From the NCBI GenBank assembly GCA_964036665.1, contig OZ038527.1, positions 2,542,001 to 2,606,000 of the forward strand: a stretch of 64,000 bases of DNA, given 5' to 3'. Both the position numbers and the translations under genes were made by a program. The notes below the pieces were generated by a model. That model had not been told where the DNA came from. It saw only the letters and a list, made by a program, of their open reading frames with translations, and searched no databases. The stretch's first letter is position 1, and every line of letters begins with the position of its first letter. This DNA is from Gordius sp. MW1. Taxonomy: Eukaryota > Nematomorpha > Gordioida > Gordea > Gordiidae. This document shows, in pieces, positions 46,544 through 57,689 of the stretch.

Positions 46544-46644
46544 ATCTTGACATCTATCCCCGGTATAGCCGTTTAAGCATATACATTTGCCTTCAAAGTT
46601 GCAGTGATTATGTGCGAAGGCGTTACTGCAATTTGTCGGGCAAC
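46544..46644 (-). CDS. EGF-like exon (6 Cys)
   Basis: AG at 46,645-46,646, then CPTNCSNAFAHNHCNFEGK followed by CICLNGYTGDRCQD. A full six-cysteine EGF-like module with the G-Y-T-G-D-R-C signature. The best donor is GTAATG directly after CQD, which gives phase 0 rather than the phase 1 of its neighbours. Either this is the module's true boundary or a base has been lost. Confidence 0.65.
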
Positions 46645-47433
46645 CTGGATTTATAACAAAATTGGTATAAATAAGTAAAATAATATACATAATATTATAA
46701 ATTAAAAAAACTTGGTTGAGCATTAAACTCATAAGAAGCATATAAAATATTCTTTAAAACTAAGGTTTATTATAGATCTTTGAAGCACTACGGCCAGTTA
46801 CCTTGTGAGAGTACCGTTGATAATGTATTAAGGTGTTTTGTTTTTAGATATAAATTGCCATTAAGCCAGGAACCTCGTGTATAAGTATTGTGTAATATAA
46901 AGTTAGGATTTTCGTAATTTAAAAAACTCCTTTAGTGTTTGATATATTTAGTTAAGTCTTTGATGTCTTTTGTATTAGTATAGTTTAGATAAAAATCAAT
47001 TATTCTAAGAGATATAGATATATGTAATTAATACAACCTTAGAATGGAAGACGTTGAATCTAGCCAAAACGTCCCAACAACACTACGTAAAAAAGCTCAT
47101 TTTTTGAAATAATATATAAAAATCGTTCCCATAAGAATATTTATTTATAAATTTGCTTAGAAATAATTTAAACACTTTTAAACTTAAAGGTCATTTAAAA
47201 ATGGTTGAAAACGCATGTTATTGCCACTTTAAATTAAACCCTAATTTATAACATGTTAAACTAGACTTCCTGTGTTTTCTTGTACATCATTAAAACGTAC
47301 GTATTAACATAATTATCACATTCAAATGTTTTGCGTTTCAATATGTATTATCATAATTTTCTATGGCAAACAAGCGGGCTTATCATTGTATTTATTTATG
47401 TTTCATATAATTGACATTCACGTTCACCAATAC

Positions 47434-47529
47434 TTTGACGGCAAGTTTTGCCATAAAACCCAATTTTGCAATAACAGCCCTTTCTATCGCATATGGCAGA
47501 TTCGGAATTGCGTTTATGGCATTTGCAAT
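47434..47529 (-). CDS. EGF-like exon (96 bp, 6 Cys)
   Basis: AG at 47,530-47,531, then DCKCHKRNSESAICDRKG and CYCKIGFYGKTCRQ, and GT at 47,432-47,433. Six cysteines, phase 1 both sides, same 96-bp length as the exons at 506, 52,409 and 55,221. Confidence 0.75.
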
Positions 47530-47707
47530 CTATTAACGGTTAAAAATTATAATTCGTTGCAATTAAAAATACAGAAGATATGCAATTTGGGAAAAATGTT
47601 TACAAGACTAGTGACTTAAATCTCACTTCATACATTCATAACTTATAATAATAAGAGGAGTATTAATGAAATTATATAAAAATATAATAAATATATAGCT
47701 ATGGTTT

Positions 47708-49054
47708 TGTTGTGGTTGTGCGCAGGCGTAACGCAGGCGCAACCACAGTCTATTATACACAACACAACCTCTCATTGCGGTACAGTGACTCCCATTGTTG
47801 GGTAGTCTACCACACAAGTGTACCCCCCCCCCCATCATTATCTCTCTCATTGATTTGTGAGACGCATCTTTTTAAATGTATACGCGCAGTCCCTCTCCCC
47901 CCATCGCTCTCTCCGCGATTTAGTATAGTGATATGCTAACACGAGTATTTCCCTCATTATCTCCCTCGTATTGATTTGTTAGACGCTTAGTAATACATAC
48001 GCGTATCATATCTCTCTCCTCGCTTTGTTAGAAGCGAAGCAACACAAGCGTGTTTCCATGTTGTGATCACGCTTCTCCCCACAGCATCTCTTTCGCCTCG
48101 TTTTATTATATTGATACGCAGATCAGGTCATGCTTGACTGATGTTATGAGAGAGGGCAGCTCTTCTTTTGTTCATAGTAGAGATATATATAATTGATCTC
48201 TCACGCGTTTTTTGTACTTTCTATAATCGCGGAGTTATTCGATTGGGACTTATGGACATTAGTAATACAGATGAAATTAAATGGAAATAAACATATTATC
48301 GGATAAATGATATAGTTCTATAATTCTAAATAAATCCTAATAAAATATAAGGTAAGATTAGAAATGAATTAGTTTTTATGATGAAATATAAATAACACTA
48401 ACCTTAACCCTCGAGAGTATTCCTAAAAATCCCGAACGCGAGAGTATTCGTGGGGTATAACTCTACCCCATTTTTAAACTTCTTATAACTTTTACATTAT
48501 TCCTTTAGAAACTTTTAATTTTTAAACATATGTTTATAAAGGTCTTAAGATTGATGGTATAAATTTTGATATAAATCTAATCAACATTACAAAACTAATT
48601 AACAATTTTCTGGACCCCCATTTTTATTTTGGTTTTTTAGAGCTTCCCCTTATTTTACCTCTTGACATCATATACCTTAAAATAAATCAAAATAAACGTG
48701 ATTTTTTATTAAAAGAATGTTCAAAATGTATTAAAAACACAAATTGTAAAAGATATCTTCATATAAAAAAAATACATACATTTTTCATATAGAAAAAAAC
48801 TTACGTGAGAGTATTCGTGGGGTATAACAGAACCCCACTAGCCAAAAAAGCTCTATATTTTAAAAAGCATTAAGCCAAAACCTATGAAATTTTCACCTAA
48901 CCTAGTTCTTGATAAAATATTAAGCTACTGAAAAGGCCAAATTCATTAGATTTAAATTGCGTTTTATATTTAAATTTATAATTTGCGTGGGGTACCAAAA
49001 TACCCCACGAATACTCTCGAGGATTAAATAATAATTAATTAACTTTAATTTACA
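47708..49054 (+). repeat. LTR 1 of a retrotransposon family, with insertion
   Basis: Starts TGTTGTGGTTGTGCGCAGGC and ends ACTTTAATTTACA. A hairpin (GTTG.GC...GCGCAACCAC) lies at the start. It is about 727 bp without the piggyBac-type MITE at 48,408-49,023. ATGGTGTCAGAATC follows directly and looks like a primer-binding site. Confidence 0.75.
48408..49023. mobile_element. piggyBac-type MITE (616 bp)
   Basis: Left end CCCTCGAGAGTATTC after TTAA (48,404-48,407); right end GAATACTCTCGAGGA before TTAA (49,024-49,027). The sister LTR at 51,155-51,876 has one TTAA at the same point, confirming the insertion. GAGAGTATTCGTGGGGTATA recurs internally at about 48,440 and 48,807. Non-coding. Confidence 0.92.
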
Positions 49055-49574
49055 ATGGTGTCAGAATCAAAAGGGGATACATATAATAGAGTTTTTAATA
49101 GAAAAAGATGATAATTTTTTGGATTTTATATTTTTGGTTTAAGGTTAAAAATAATTTTTTGAAATTTAAATTTATACTAAAATGTTTTGTTAGTTATTGT
49201 AACGTAAATTTTGGGGTGACATTTGATCTAATAAGATCAGTTTGGCGTACTTTTGAAATTTAATAAATTAGTGCTTAAGTCCCAATAGAATCGCGCGAAG
49301 GTAAACATTTTTTATAATGCATGTTTTATTTCTTCAAATTTTTTCGTTTTTTTCGTATGAAATTCATCTTGTATTATGAATATGATTGACGCGCATGTGA
49401 CCGTCAATCGCTATCCGTCATTGTCCTTGATTGATCAGCTGGTATCTAACAAGGCGATAATAGAGCACCGAAGGTGTGGGATTCCGGTGCTGTGGCGCTA
49501 TTGCGGTTCTGGAAATTTTGTCGGTATCTGCTGGTGGACAAGATGACGCGGTGGTACTTAACGAGAACAATACG
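49055..49574 (+). other. Internal/spacer sequence between LTRs
   Basis: Begins with the probable primer-binding site. 49,380-49,574 is GC-richer, with no frame that I recognise, and abuts the gypsy LTR. Confidence 0.4.
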
Positions 49575-50198
49575 TGTACGACGAGGTTTCGGATATTAAT
49601 GTATTTTTGCATTAGCGCACGGGTAACCCAGAAGCGAATTAATGAGACCTTTTACGACGCTAAGCGTCGGTACACTTTCGGGTGTGGCGCCTAAGGGTGC
49701 CGCGTCTACGGACGCGTTTTGGCTATATGCCGTATCACCTTAATTAGGTTTGATGAGGTCAAGTTTCATGGGTGGGCAAATATTTTTGCTCCTGCGCATG
49801 ATTTAGTTACATTTTTTGGGTAGTGACCAAACCATTGAATGGAATGATGAGAGGTTATACCATCGTTGTCAGGTCCAAAGTTACCGTTATGGAGTTCATA
49901 GCTCCCAGGTGATTGTGGTAGGCGGAGTTGCATTTTATGCGAGATACGCCTGATGACATTTTTTACACTTAGTGATGTTGCTGGTGCCTGTCGGCGCCGA
50001 TAGCTGATGTGTGGTATAGCGACGTCACCTTAAATGGAAATATCGTACGCTTTGTGTCGAGAGGCTAGCAGCTCTTATGGAGAAGCAGCTTGAACGACTT
50101 AGAGTGGCGAAGATGTTTCTGTCTCGCTTTATGGGGAAAATCAAAGAAGCTACTGGGTTGCGTTAACGAAAACGAATGGGTAAAGTATCCCGAACCCA
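49575..50198 (+). repeat. Gypsy LTR, solitary copy (624 bp)
   Basis: Same LTR as 38,741-39,377 (TGTACGACGAGGTTTCGGA to TATCCCGAACCCA). No integrase or second LTR is adjacent. A target duplication is not clear, so it may be a solo LTR or the end of a truncated element. Confidence 0.75.
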
Positions 50199-50254
50199 AC
50201 GACGCCCGGATATATTGACAAAAATTCCACTCTCCCCTAGCAAGCTTGAAGGGT

Positions 50255-50463
50255 ATGGTGCGAGTCAATTTTTTACGGTCAACGACGAAATCAGATAGAA
50301 AAGACCAATTGGAAAGTCGAACCAGAAAAACGATCCTGGAGCGTTCAACAATACAGTATGATTCGTACGTCCGAACAATGGACGGCGGTCAAAAAACTTA
50401 AATTCAACGACCGTGTTTAGAAGTCAACACTCAGTTCGGAGAAGGTTATTTTGAAGGGTATGG
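50255..50463 (+). repeat. Internal segment of the TGTTGTGG LTR family
   Basis: Matches 50,951-51,154 (shared AAAAGACCAATTGGAA, CCAGAAAAACGATCC, CGTACGTCCGAACAATGGAC). The unit LTR + this segment is repeated head to tail, as expected from unequal exchange between LTR elements. No long frame. Confidence 0.7.
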
Positions 50464-50950
50464 TGTTGTGGTTGCGCGCAGGCGTAACGAAAGCGCAACC
50501 ACAGTGTATTATACACAACACAACCTCTCATTGCGGTACAATGACTCCCATTGTTGGGTAGTCTACCATACATGTGTACCCCTCCTCATCATCATCTCCC
50601 TCATTGATTTGTGAGACGCATATTAATGTAGACGCATAGTAATACATACGCGTGTTTCCATGTTGTGATCACGTGTCTCCTTACATATATCTCCCTCCGC
50701 GTTCCTTTGTTCTCATAGATATATAATTAATCTCGCACGCGTTTTTTGTACTTTCTATGATCGCGGAGTTATTTGATTGGGACTTATGGACATTAGTAAT
50801 ACAGATGAAATTAAATGGAAATAAACATATTATCGGATAAATGATATAGTTCTATTTCTAAATAAATCCTAATAAAATATAAGATAAGATTAGAAATGAA
50901 TTAGTTTTTATGATTAAATATATATTATAATTAATTAACTTTAATTTACA
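50464..50950 (+). repeat. LTR 2 (deleted internally, 487 bp)
   Basis: TGTTGTGGTTGCGCGCAGGC to TTTAATTTACA. Same family as LTR 1 and 3, but missing ~240 bp around the CTCTCTCCTCGCTTTGTT region. Confidence 0.8.
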
Positions 50951-51154
50951 ATGCGATTCAATTTTTTATGGTCAACGAAGAAATCAGATCGAAAAGACCA
51001 ATTGGAAGGTCGAACCAGAAAAACGATCCAGGAGACGTTCAATGCAAATCGATTCGTACGTCCGAACAATGGACAGCGGTCAAAAAACTCAAATCCAACG
51101 ACCGTGCTTAGAAGTCTACACTCAGGTCGGAGGAGGTTATCTTGAAGAGTATGG

Positions 51155-51876
51155 TGTTGTGATTGCGCGCAGGCGTAACGCATGCGCAACCACAGTCTAT
51201 TATACACAACACAACCTCTCATTGCGGTACAGTGACTTCCATTGTTGGGTAGTCTACCATAAATGTGTATCCCTCCCCATCATCATCTCTCTCATTGATT
51301 GTGAGACGCATCTTAATGTATACGCGGGTCCCTCTTCCCCCATCGCTCTCTCCGCGATTTATTATAGTGATATGCTAACACGAGTATTTCCCTCATTATC
51401 TCTCTCGTATTGATTTGTTAGAGGCGTAGTAATACATACGCCTATCATATCTCTCTCCTCGCTTTGTTAGAAGCGAAGCAATACAGACGTGTTGTTGTGA
51501 TCACGTGTCTCCTCACAGCATCTCTCTCGCCTCGTTTTATTATATTGATACGCAGATCAGGTCATGCTTGACTGATGTTATGAGAGAGGGCAGCTCTTCT
51601 TTTGTTCATAGTAGAGATGTAGAGATATATATAATTAATCTCTCACGCGTTTTTTGAACTTTCTATAATCGCGGAGTTATTGGATTGGGACTTATGGACA
51701 TTAGTTATACAGATGAAATTAAATGGAAATAAATATATTAACGGATAAATGATATAGTTCTATAATTCTAAATAAATCCTAATAAAATATAAGGTAAGAT
51801 TAGAAATGAATTAGTTTTTATGATGAAATATAAATAACACTAACCTTAATTAATAATTAAATAACTTTAATTTACA
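51155..51876 (+). repeat. LTR 3 (722 bp, uninterrupted)
   Basis: TGTTGTGATTGCGCGCAGGC to TTTAATTTACA. Carries the single TTAA that LTR 1 shows split by the MITE. 50,951-51,154 before it is the second copy of the internal segment. 51,877-52,400 holds nothing recognised. Confidence 0.8.
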
Positions 51877-52408
51877 GGTTTTAAGATGTAAAAATTGTAG
51901 AATTAAAAATAAAACGTAAAATGATCTATATATTTCACTTTACATCACTAATAAACTCACGATAAAATTTTTTCCCCTTAATTAAGTAGAATTTGAATGA
52001 ATGAATGACGGGTAAATTTAGAATTTGTGAAATTACAGAGAGTGTTAAAAACCCATTTTTTAATTAACATATGTTGAAATGAATTTTTAACGTAAGATGA
52101 TTTGATTTCATGCTTTAATCATTAAAAATATGGTATTTAAAAAATTATTATAATAAAATGAGATGCTAATAGAGAGTAATAACGGTGGAATTTATGGTGG
52201 GCGCAGTCAGATTTTAATCAAATGGGGGTGCAAAGAAGATGCTCATGATTAAGTGAGGATGATGATGATATTTTTTAAATTTTAATCATAGTTTGGCTTA
52301 ATATATAGTAACCATGAATTGCATAGCAATTTAAAGAGGGGGGATAGATACCACCCCATAATAATAAAATAGTTAATTTACACAAGCGATATATATATAT
52401 ATATATAC

Positions 52409-52504
52409 TTGAACTGCAGTTCCTTCCATATTTGCCGATTGGGCATTCGCATCGGTCTTCCCGGGAGCATTTGTTTTCATTATTCAAATGCTGGCAACGA
52501 CAAA
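52409..52504 (-). CDS. EGF-like exon (96 bp, 6 Cys)
   Basis: AG at 52,505-52,506, then CRCQHLNNENKCSREDRCEC and PIGKYGRNCSS, and GT at 52,407-52,408. Six cysteines with CPIG.YG.NC. Phase 1 at both ends. The donor is followed by an (AT)n run. Confidence 0.75.
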
Positions 52505-52509
52505 CTAAC

Positions 52510-53590
52510 AATTATATTAAAGTAGAACTTTAGATATGATTACTGCATCTTTCAATTTTTTATACAATTAAAAAGGGGACCCAGACCTTTTAAGTCATTT
52601 ATTCTTATCTTAACCTTTAAATCTAGAAACTACAAATTTTTCATAAAAAAATTTGATGAAAAAGTTATTTATATCTATTGAAGTAAATTTTGTTAAATTT
52701 CCAAACTGTAAGTTTCCAACAAATTTTGAGTTAAAATAAAAAATATTATAAACGCGTGAAAATTATTCGAAATAATAATAGGCTTACAATAATCCTATAC
52801 ATCTCGACCTGATGGATGCCAATTTTTAAATATGAATTAATTCTGAGTTTAGTTTAATCTTAGAATGATTAACTGTGACGGGTAATATTAACAATGTTAT
52901 ATTATATTCATCCTTGGTAAAATGTAATAACAAAAACGTAATTAATCATTAAATTTAAGAATTTGATAAAGTCAGGAATTTTAGAATTATATATAGATAC
53001 TTTTCTATGTTGTAGTTATAGTTAAAAGATTTTTAAATATAAAATTGGAATAAGGTTTGATATTTTAAATAACCGTGATTACTGCCTTTATTCAAGATAA
53101 CAGGTACTAATTTGAAGATCGACTTTCTTTAAACCTCTTTTAACTCTAATTATAGCCTCTTAATGATGCTATATTAATATTGCTTTGATAGGAAGCGCGA
53201 TAATGTTCAATGTTAAATTTATTAATATCTTGAAGAATCATAAATATATCTATCTTCCATATCCATACCCAAATATAAATTGCGATGCTCAATTTAAGTT
53301 TTGAAATATTAACAGTGACTTGAATTTCTTACATAAGTTATTTATAAATTTTTTACTCACTTATAAATAATGTCATTTAATTATTTGCAATATTCTTCTT
53401 AAAACACCGCAAAAGTAAGATTTCGATATCACCTATATTTCAGTTGTTTCTATTTAAAACTCATTATGAACGAGTTGCACAAATTCCTATGGTGTTGTGA
53501 TATTTGTACACCTTCACAGTTATCAAGAACAAGCCAAATTTATTTCAAAATTTTTGAAACAAATTGACGACTTTATTAATAGGGAATAAT
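52510..53590. other. Intron-like AT-rich stretch
   Basis: Nothing beyond AT-rich sequence between two EGF-like exons; no TE ends noticed. Confidence 0.5.
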
Positions 53591-53594
53591 GTAC

Positions 53595-53678
53595 CCGATT
53601 CACAGAAACGACCATGATATCCATCTTTGCAAACACAATATCCATTATGAGTCCCCAGTGTTTGATTTCGAACGCACG
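53595..53678 (-). CDS. EGF-like exon (84 bp, 4 Cys)
   Basis: AG at 53,679-53,680, ACVRNQTLGTHNGYCVCKDG then YHGRFCES, and GT at 53,593-53,594; phase 1 both ends. Same length and cysteine spacing as the exon at 35,351-35,434, so it is probably a paralogous module. Confidence 0.7.
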
Positions 53679-53758
53679 CTGTAATTGGTCCAGAAATACA
53701 TTTAATTTTATCGTCAAATCGTTGGTTTATGTCATACTAAAGTTAAAAAGTTATTTAC

Positions 53759-53839
53759 TAAAGTTGCAGCGTTCGCCAACAAAGAAATCCTGACAAATGC
53801 ACAGTCCGATTGGATTCACTTTAGATGGACATTCAGTCC
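53759..53839 (-). CDS. EGF-like exon (81 bp, 4 Cys)
   Basis: AG at 53,840-53,841, TECPSKVNPIGLCICQDF then FVGERCNF, and GT at 53,757-53,758; phase 1 both ends. It lies 80 bp upstream of the previous exon in transcription order, the shortest intron between EGF exons here. Confidence 0.7.
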
Positions 53840-53844
53840 CTAAA

Positions 53845-54300
53845 TAAACAATGAAATTTATTGCATATGAATGAGCATGGCAAATTATTATAATATAGAG
53901 AGCGTAGCAGTAATATATTTTTTATAGGTAAATTTTAACGCCATTTTAATTAAATATGAACTCATTAATCTGACCCCTGCATTAAATTAGTTTGAAATTA
54001 ATACAACATAGATGATTGTTAAATGTTTTAATTGTGGTATTAAAAAGTAAGTTAATTTAGCTAGTTTTTAATTCAAATCTCTTATCTGATTAGCTGTTGA
54101 TCCTATTAGATATAAAAATTTAGTTTGAGTGAAGGTCGTATACAAATAAATTATTTTTTGTTGCAAAGTCCATATTTTCTTAAATCTAAAATATCTCTGA
54201 CGTATATGTACAACTTATGAAAAATATTTATCAAACTTCAACGTGCGTTAGGACGACAGTTCCAGACTCTAAGCCTTTTTAGGTTAAAATTGTATTACAT
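53845..54300. other. AT-rich stretch without recognised features
   Basis: Intron-like; no coding or repeat signal that I can support. Confidence 0.4.
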
Positions 54301-54339
54301 CAAGGATCTGCTCTAAATCGTTTTTTATTCAATATAATT

Positions 54340-55055
54340 GTGGAAGATAACTAGAGACATTCATAAACCATCTGGTGTATGCTATATGCCGATGATATAT
54401 TAATATGCAAAGGGACAAAGGAGAAAGTATTCTAAGAAGGCAAAAAATGGTCAAAACGCTTAGCTTAATATGGTTTAAAGTCAACAAGATAAAAACAGTG
54501 TACATGGAGATAAAGGTTACAGGCACCACATCATTAGATGATTATATGAAGTACCCAAAAGTAAATAGATTTGCATACCTCGACTCGATACAACATTAAG
54601 GGGAAGGTTACGCATAGACGTCTATTACCGGATTAAAAAAGGATGGCTTAAAGGGCGAAGTCTATCACCTGATGTGCGACAAGAAAATGCCACTATGGTT
54701 AAAGAACAAAGCTTACAAATCCTTCGTAAGATTGGGGTTACTTTACAGAGGCGCTATGCGTCACGGATGAAAAGTTGTTGCAGGCCACGGAGATGAGAGT
54801 GATATGGTGGAGCTTGGGGTATATAAGCTCGACCATATGTTTTTCAGGACGAAAATGGATATTCAACCTATGACGGATTTAACGAAAAAAGATGGGCACA
54901 TACTAAGGATAAAGACGAATGATGTATTCGAAAAGTACTGTACATGGGGCTACCGGGGAAGGAAGGAAGAGGACGCTCGTGTCTCATTGCAAGGTCAAGT
55001 GGACAAAGTTATGAATAATAAGAATTTTAACCAAGACATGGCCTTACCCGATTAA
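54340..55055 (+). pseudogene. LINE reverse transcriptase fragment, copy B
   Basis: Reads YADDILICKG (the RT catalytic YADD motif) near 54,387, then LIWFKVNKIKTVYME, and further on KLLQATEMRVIWWSLGY near 54,770-54,825, in several frames with many stops. Typical of the C-terminal half of an RTE/CR1-like LINE ORF2. The 3' part (from about 54,715) is the duplicate of 1-340. Confidence 0.75.
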
Positions 55056-55220
55056 GATAAAAGAAAACCATCAAAACAAACCCCACTACAGTGGGACAAT
55101 ATACTTGATAAAGAAGAAGAAGATTTTCTTAATTCTAAATTAATTTTTTGATAGCCAATTCATAAATAACATAACTAATAAATTGGAAATGAATATATTT
55201 TGTGTCATCATTATTATAAC

Positions 55221-55316
55221 TGTGTTGGCAATAGAATCCGTAATGGGAACCATTACATATGCACCAGCCATAGAAATCACATTGACCACTTGAGCCATTC
55301 AAGTTACACGAACAAT
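55221..55316 (-). CDS. EGF-like exon, copy B (96 bp, 6 Cys)
   Basis: AG at 55,317-55,318, DCSCNLNGSSGQCDFYGWC then ICNGSHYGFYCQH, and GT at 55,219-55,220; phase 1 both ends. Diverged duplicate of 506-601: the first half is nearly identical, while the loop between Cys5 and Cys6 differs. Confidence 0.7.
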
Positions 55317-55879
55317 CTGTTAATAAGCATATGAAACATGCGTAAACAAAAGAATATGTCTTTGCATAAATATTTTTTATTGAACGTATATTTAACATTT
55401 TTTTACCCGTCTATTTTATTAAAACTATTATCATTATGTTAAATATTAGTTGATTTATATAGTATTAAGATTATGAGACATTAATTAGTGGAATTAGATT
55501 TGTAGTTTTAGGCTTACAATCAGCATGTGGGCTAGTTTTTCAAACGTTTTTATATTACTACTAATGAAAGCCTTTTAGTACTTTTACATTTTAATCCAAA
55601 AATTATTAGGAATTAGTATCCTATAATAAAATCAATAAGATTAATCCTTTCAAATTTGCTTAAAATGAATTGATGGTTTCAATATGTTCTGCAATACGTA
55701 TTAATGAATATTTTCTCTCTTAAAGTTTAAATATCCAATTGGAAGGTAATAAAAACGATTTGATTTTTTTATATTAAGTTAGGTTCGAATCGAAATATTA
55801 TGACTTCTTTTAATATTTTCATTGATACACTAAAGGTGTTTTATATTTTATATTATGATAATATTATAAAATACTTTAC

Positions 55880-55960
55880 TTTGTGAGCAATTAACTCCAT
55901 AACTTCCTATAGGACACCCATTGAAATTGTCATTAAATTGTTCGTACGTTAGCGCAAAGA
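55880..55960 (-). CDS. Possible EGF-like partial exon, copy B
   Basis: Open phase-1 segment ending NFNGCPIGSYGVNCSQ before GTAAAG, with an AG at 55,961-55,962. Only two cysteines are present, and the acceptor lacks a good pyrimidine tract, so it may be a decayed module. Confidence 0.35.
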
Positions 55961-56174
55961 CTTTATATAGAAATAAATTTAAAAAAATTTGGAATTTCAA
56001 CAAAATATCAAAAAATTTAATAGGTGATTTTTTAATAATTTCCAATGATTTAAATCGATATAATTATATTTTATATAAGTCAAATATATATTAAAGCTTA
56101 CTCGTCAATATAAATAATGAATAAATATGCATAAAATTTTGCATTATAACTTTAATTTGTATAATTTTCAATAG

Positions 56175-56555
56175 TATTTATACTTCAGCTCGTTGTACTC
56201 AACTAATTAATTGTTGTTATTAATATTTGTACTTCAGCTCGTTGTACTCAACTAATTAATTGTTAAAGTTAATATTTGTACTCAGCTCGTTGTACTCAAC
56301 TAATTACTTGTTATCATTATTTGTACTTCGGCTCTTTGTACTCAGCTAATATTATTAACATTTGTACTTCAGCTCGTTGTACTAAATTAATTAATTAATT
56401 GTTATTATTAATATTTGTACTTCAGCTCGTTTTACTCAACTAATTGTTTTTATTAATATTTGTACTTCAGCTCGTTGTACTTAATTAATTAATTGTTATT
56501 ATTAATATTTGTACTTCAACTCGTTGTACTTAATTAATTAATTGTTATTCCTACT
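56175..56555. repeat. Eight-unit ~41-53-bp tandem repeat
   Basis: Eight units of TTTGTACTTCAGCTCGTTGT plus an AT-rich tail with variable TTAATTAATTG. The duplicate block at the start of the window has two. The array abuts the RT-RNase H fragment that follows. Confidence 0.9.
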
Positions 56556-57375
56556 TGCGCAGCACATAGAATACCTGGGGATGTTACTCAAACTGGACGT
56601 AGGATCCGTCAGAATCCTACCCTACACCATCACACGCCTCAAGCTGGCGGCGGACATCCTATACTTATGTATGGAAGATAGGGATGCACCTGATCCCCTA
56701 GTACTCTTGGAAGCGCTGGGAGCGCTCAACTACTTTTATTATAATTTCGCCGGTATGACCAAACTATTTGCACCGTTTTACGCGCTTACTAACCCCAACG
56801 CTCCTGACTTCAACCGAGTAACAGCAACGACCAAACTCAAGGAGATCATGAAAGTTATTGGGGACACAATGCCTCTCTATAAGGAATACACCACAACTGT
56901 TGCTGTCGATGCATCCAGCTCCCACATAGGAATAGCTTGGAACGGAACCCTCTCATCTGTCACGTTCAAGGGAGCAGCCGACAAAATTGGATGAAATTGG
57001 CCAGGGGAAGGCCATATCACGCTCACCGAAACGCTAGCAGCCTGCTATGGATATGCCATAGCAAGAGAAAGTGGTCACATCTACCCAAGAATTATAACCG
57101 ACTCAGCCACAGCATACTACGCTCTAAGGAAAGGCGGGTATAACTCACCAATAGTAGAAGACCTAATCGGAACCTTTACAACCAAATACGGGCTACATGC
57201 ACTCATAGCTCTTCATTTCAATATAAAATGGACAACCACGGGGACAAACCCAGCCGACATCCCGTCCAGAACCTGGTACCCCCGTCCTGACGACACCGAA
57301 CACCTGATGCAATACGTTTCGGAGGAGATACAAGAAGAAGAAATAGACCTTGACTTTTGGAATGGCGAAGTTTAG
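56542..57375 (+). pseudogene. RT (C-terminal) and RNase H fragment of a retroelement
   Basis: One frame runs the whole length, broken by a single TGA at 56,992-56,994. It begins HIEYLGMLLKLD (end of the RT palm), then ALNYFYYNFAGMTKLFAPFY (thumb/connection). RNase H follows, with VAVDASSSHIG, LTETLAACYG, IITDSATAYY and NPADIPSR supplying the four acidic residues D, E, D and D. The frame closes at TAG soon after. NPAD.PSR is seen in DIRS- and BEL-type elements; no integrase or recombinase follows, so the family is uncertain. GC content near 50% contrasts with the AT-rich flanks. Confidence 0.75.
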
Positions 57376-57426
57376 GAAAAGCATGGAAAAAGAACTGAAC
57401 AAAAACCCATCACGTGACTTTCACCT

Positions 57427-57440
57427 ATAAAAGACACGCC
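57427..57440 (+). promoter_or_regulatory. Candidate TATA box after the RNase H fragment
   Basis: CCTATAAAAGACACGCC lies about 55 bp after the stop codon, in GC-balanced sequence. It could be the promoter of a terminal repeat of the same element. No transcript evidence; a chance match is possible. Confidence 0.3.
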
Positions 57441-57689
57441 ATTGCCGGATGGCTTAGTCGTTCGTTTCGCCCCTATCACTTACAGCCCTCCAAAACTTCC
57501 TATGCGCTTTTCCCCCCTTTTTTACCACTGTAACCTCCTTAAAATTCGCCATTCACATAAATATATATTATAACTATTACGCGCGCTTTTTGAAATAACA
57601 TATGAGTAGTAATAGTAGTTTTGAAACAATAAACGCCTCCGGCGAAACAATTGCCTAACCGGGGGAATCCGAAGGCAGACTTGCTGTCT

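Noticed and set aside
53523..53717. 64-residue frame MTIKLNVFLDQL... as a gene
   Set aside because: It is the wrong frame over the EGF-like exon 53,595-53,678; the cysteine-bearing frame with splice sites explains the sequence better.
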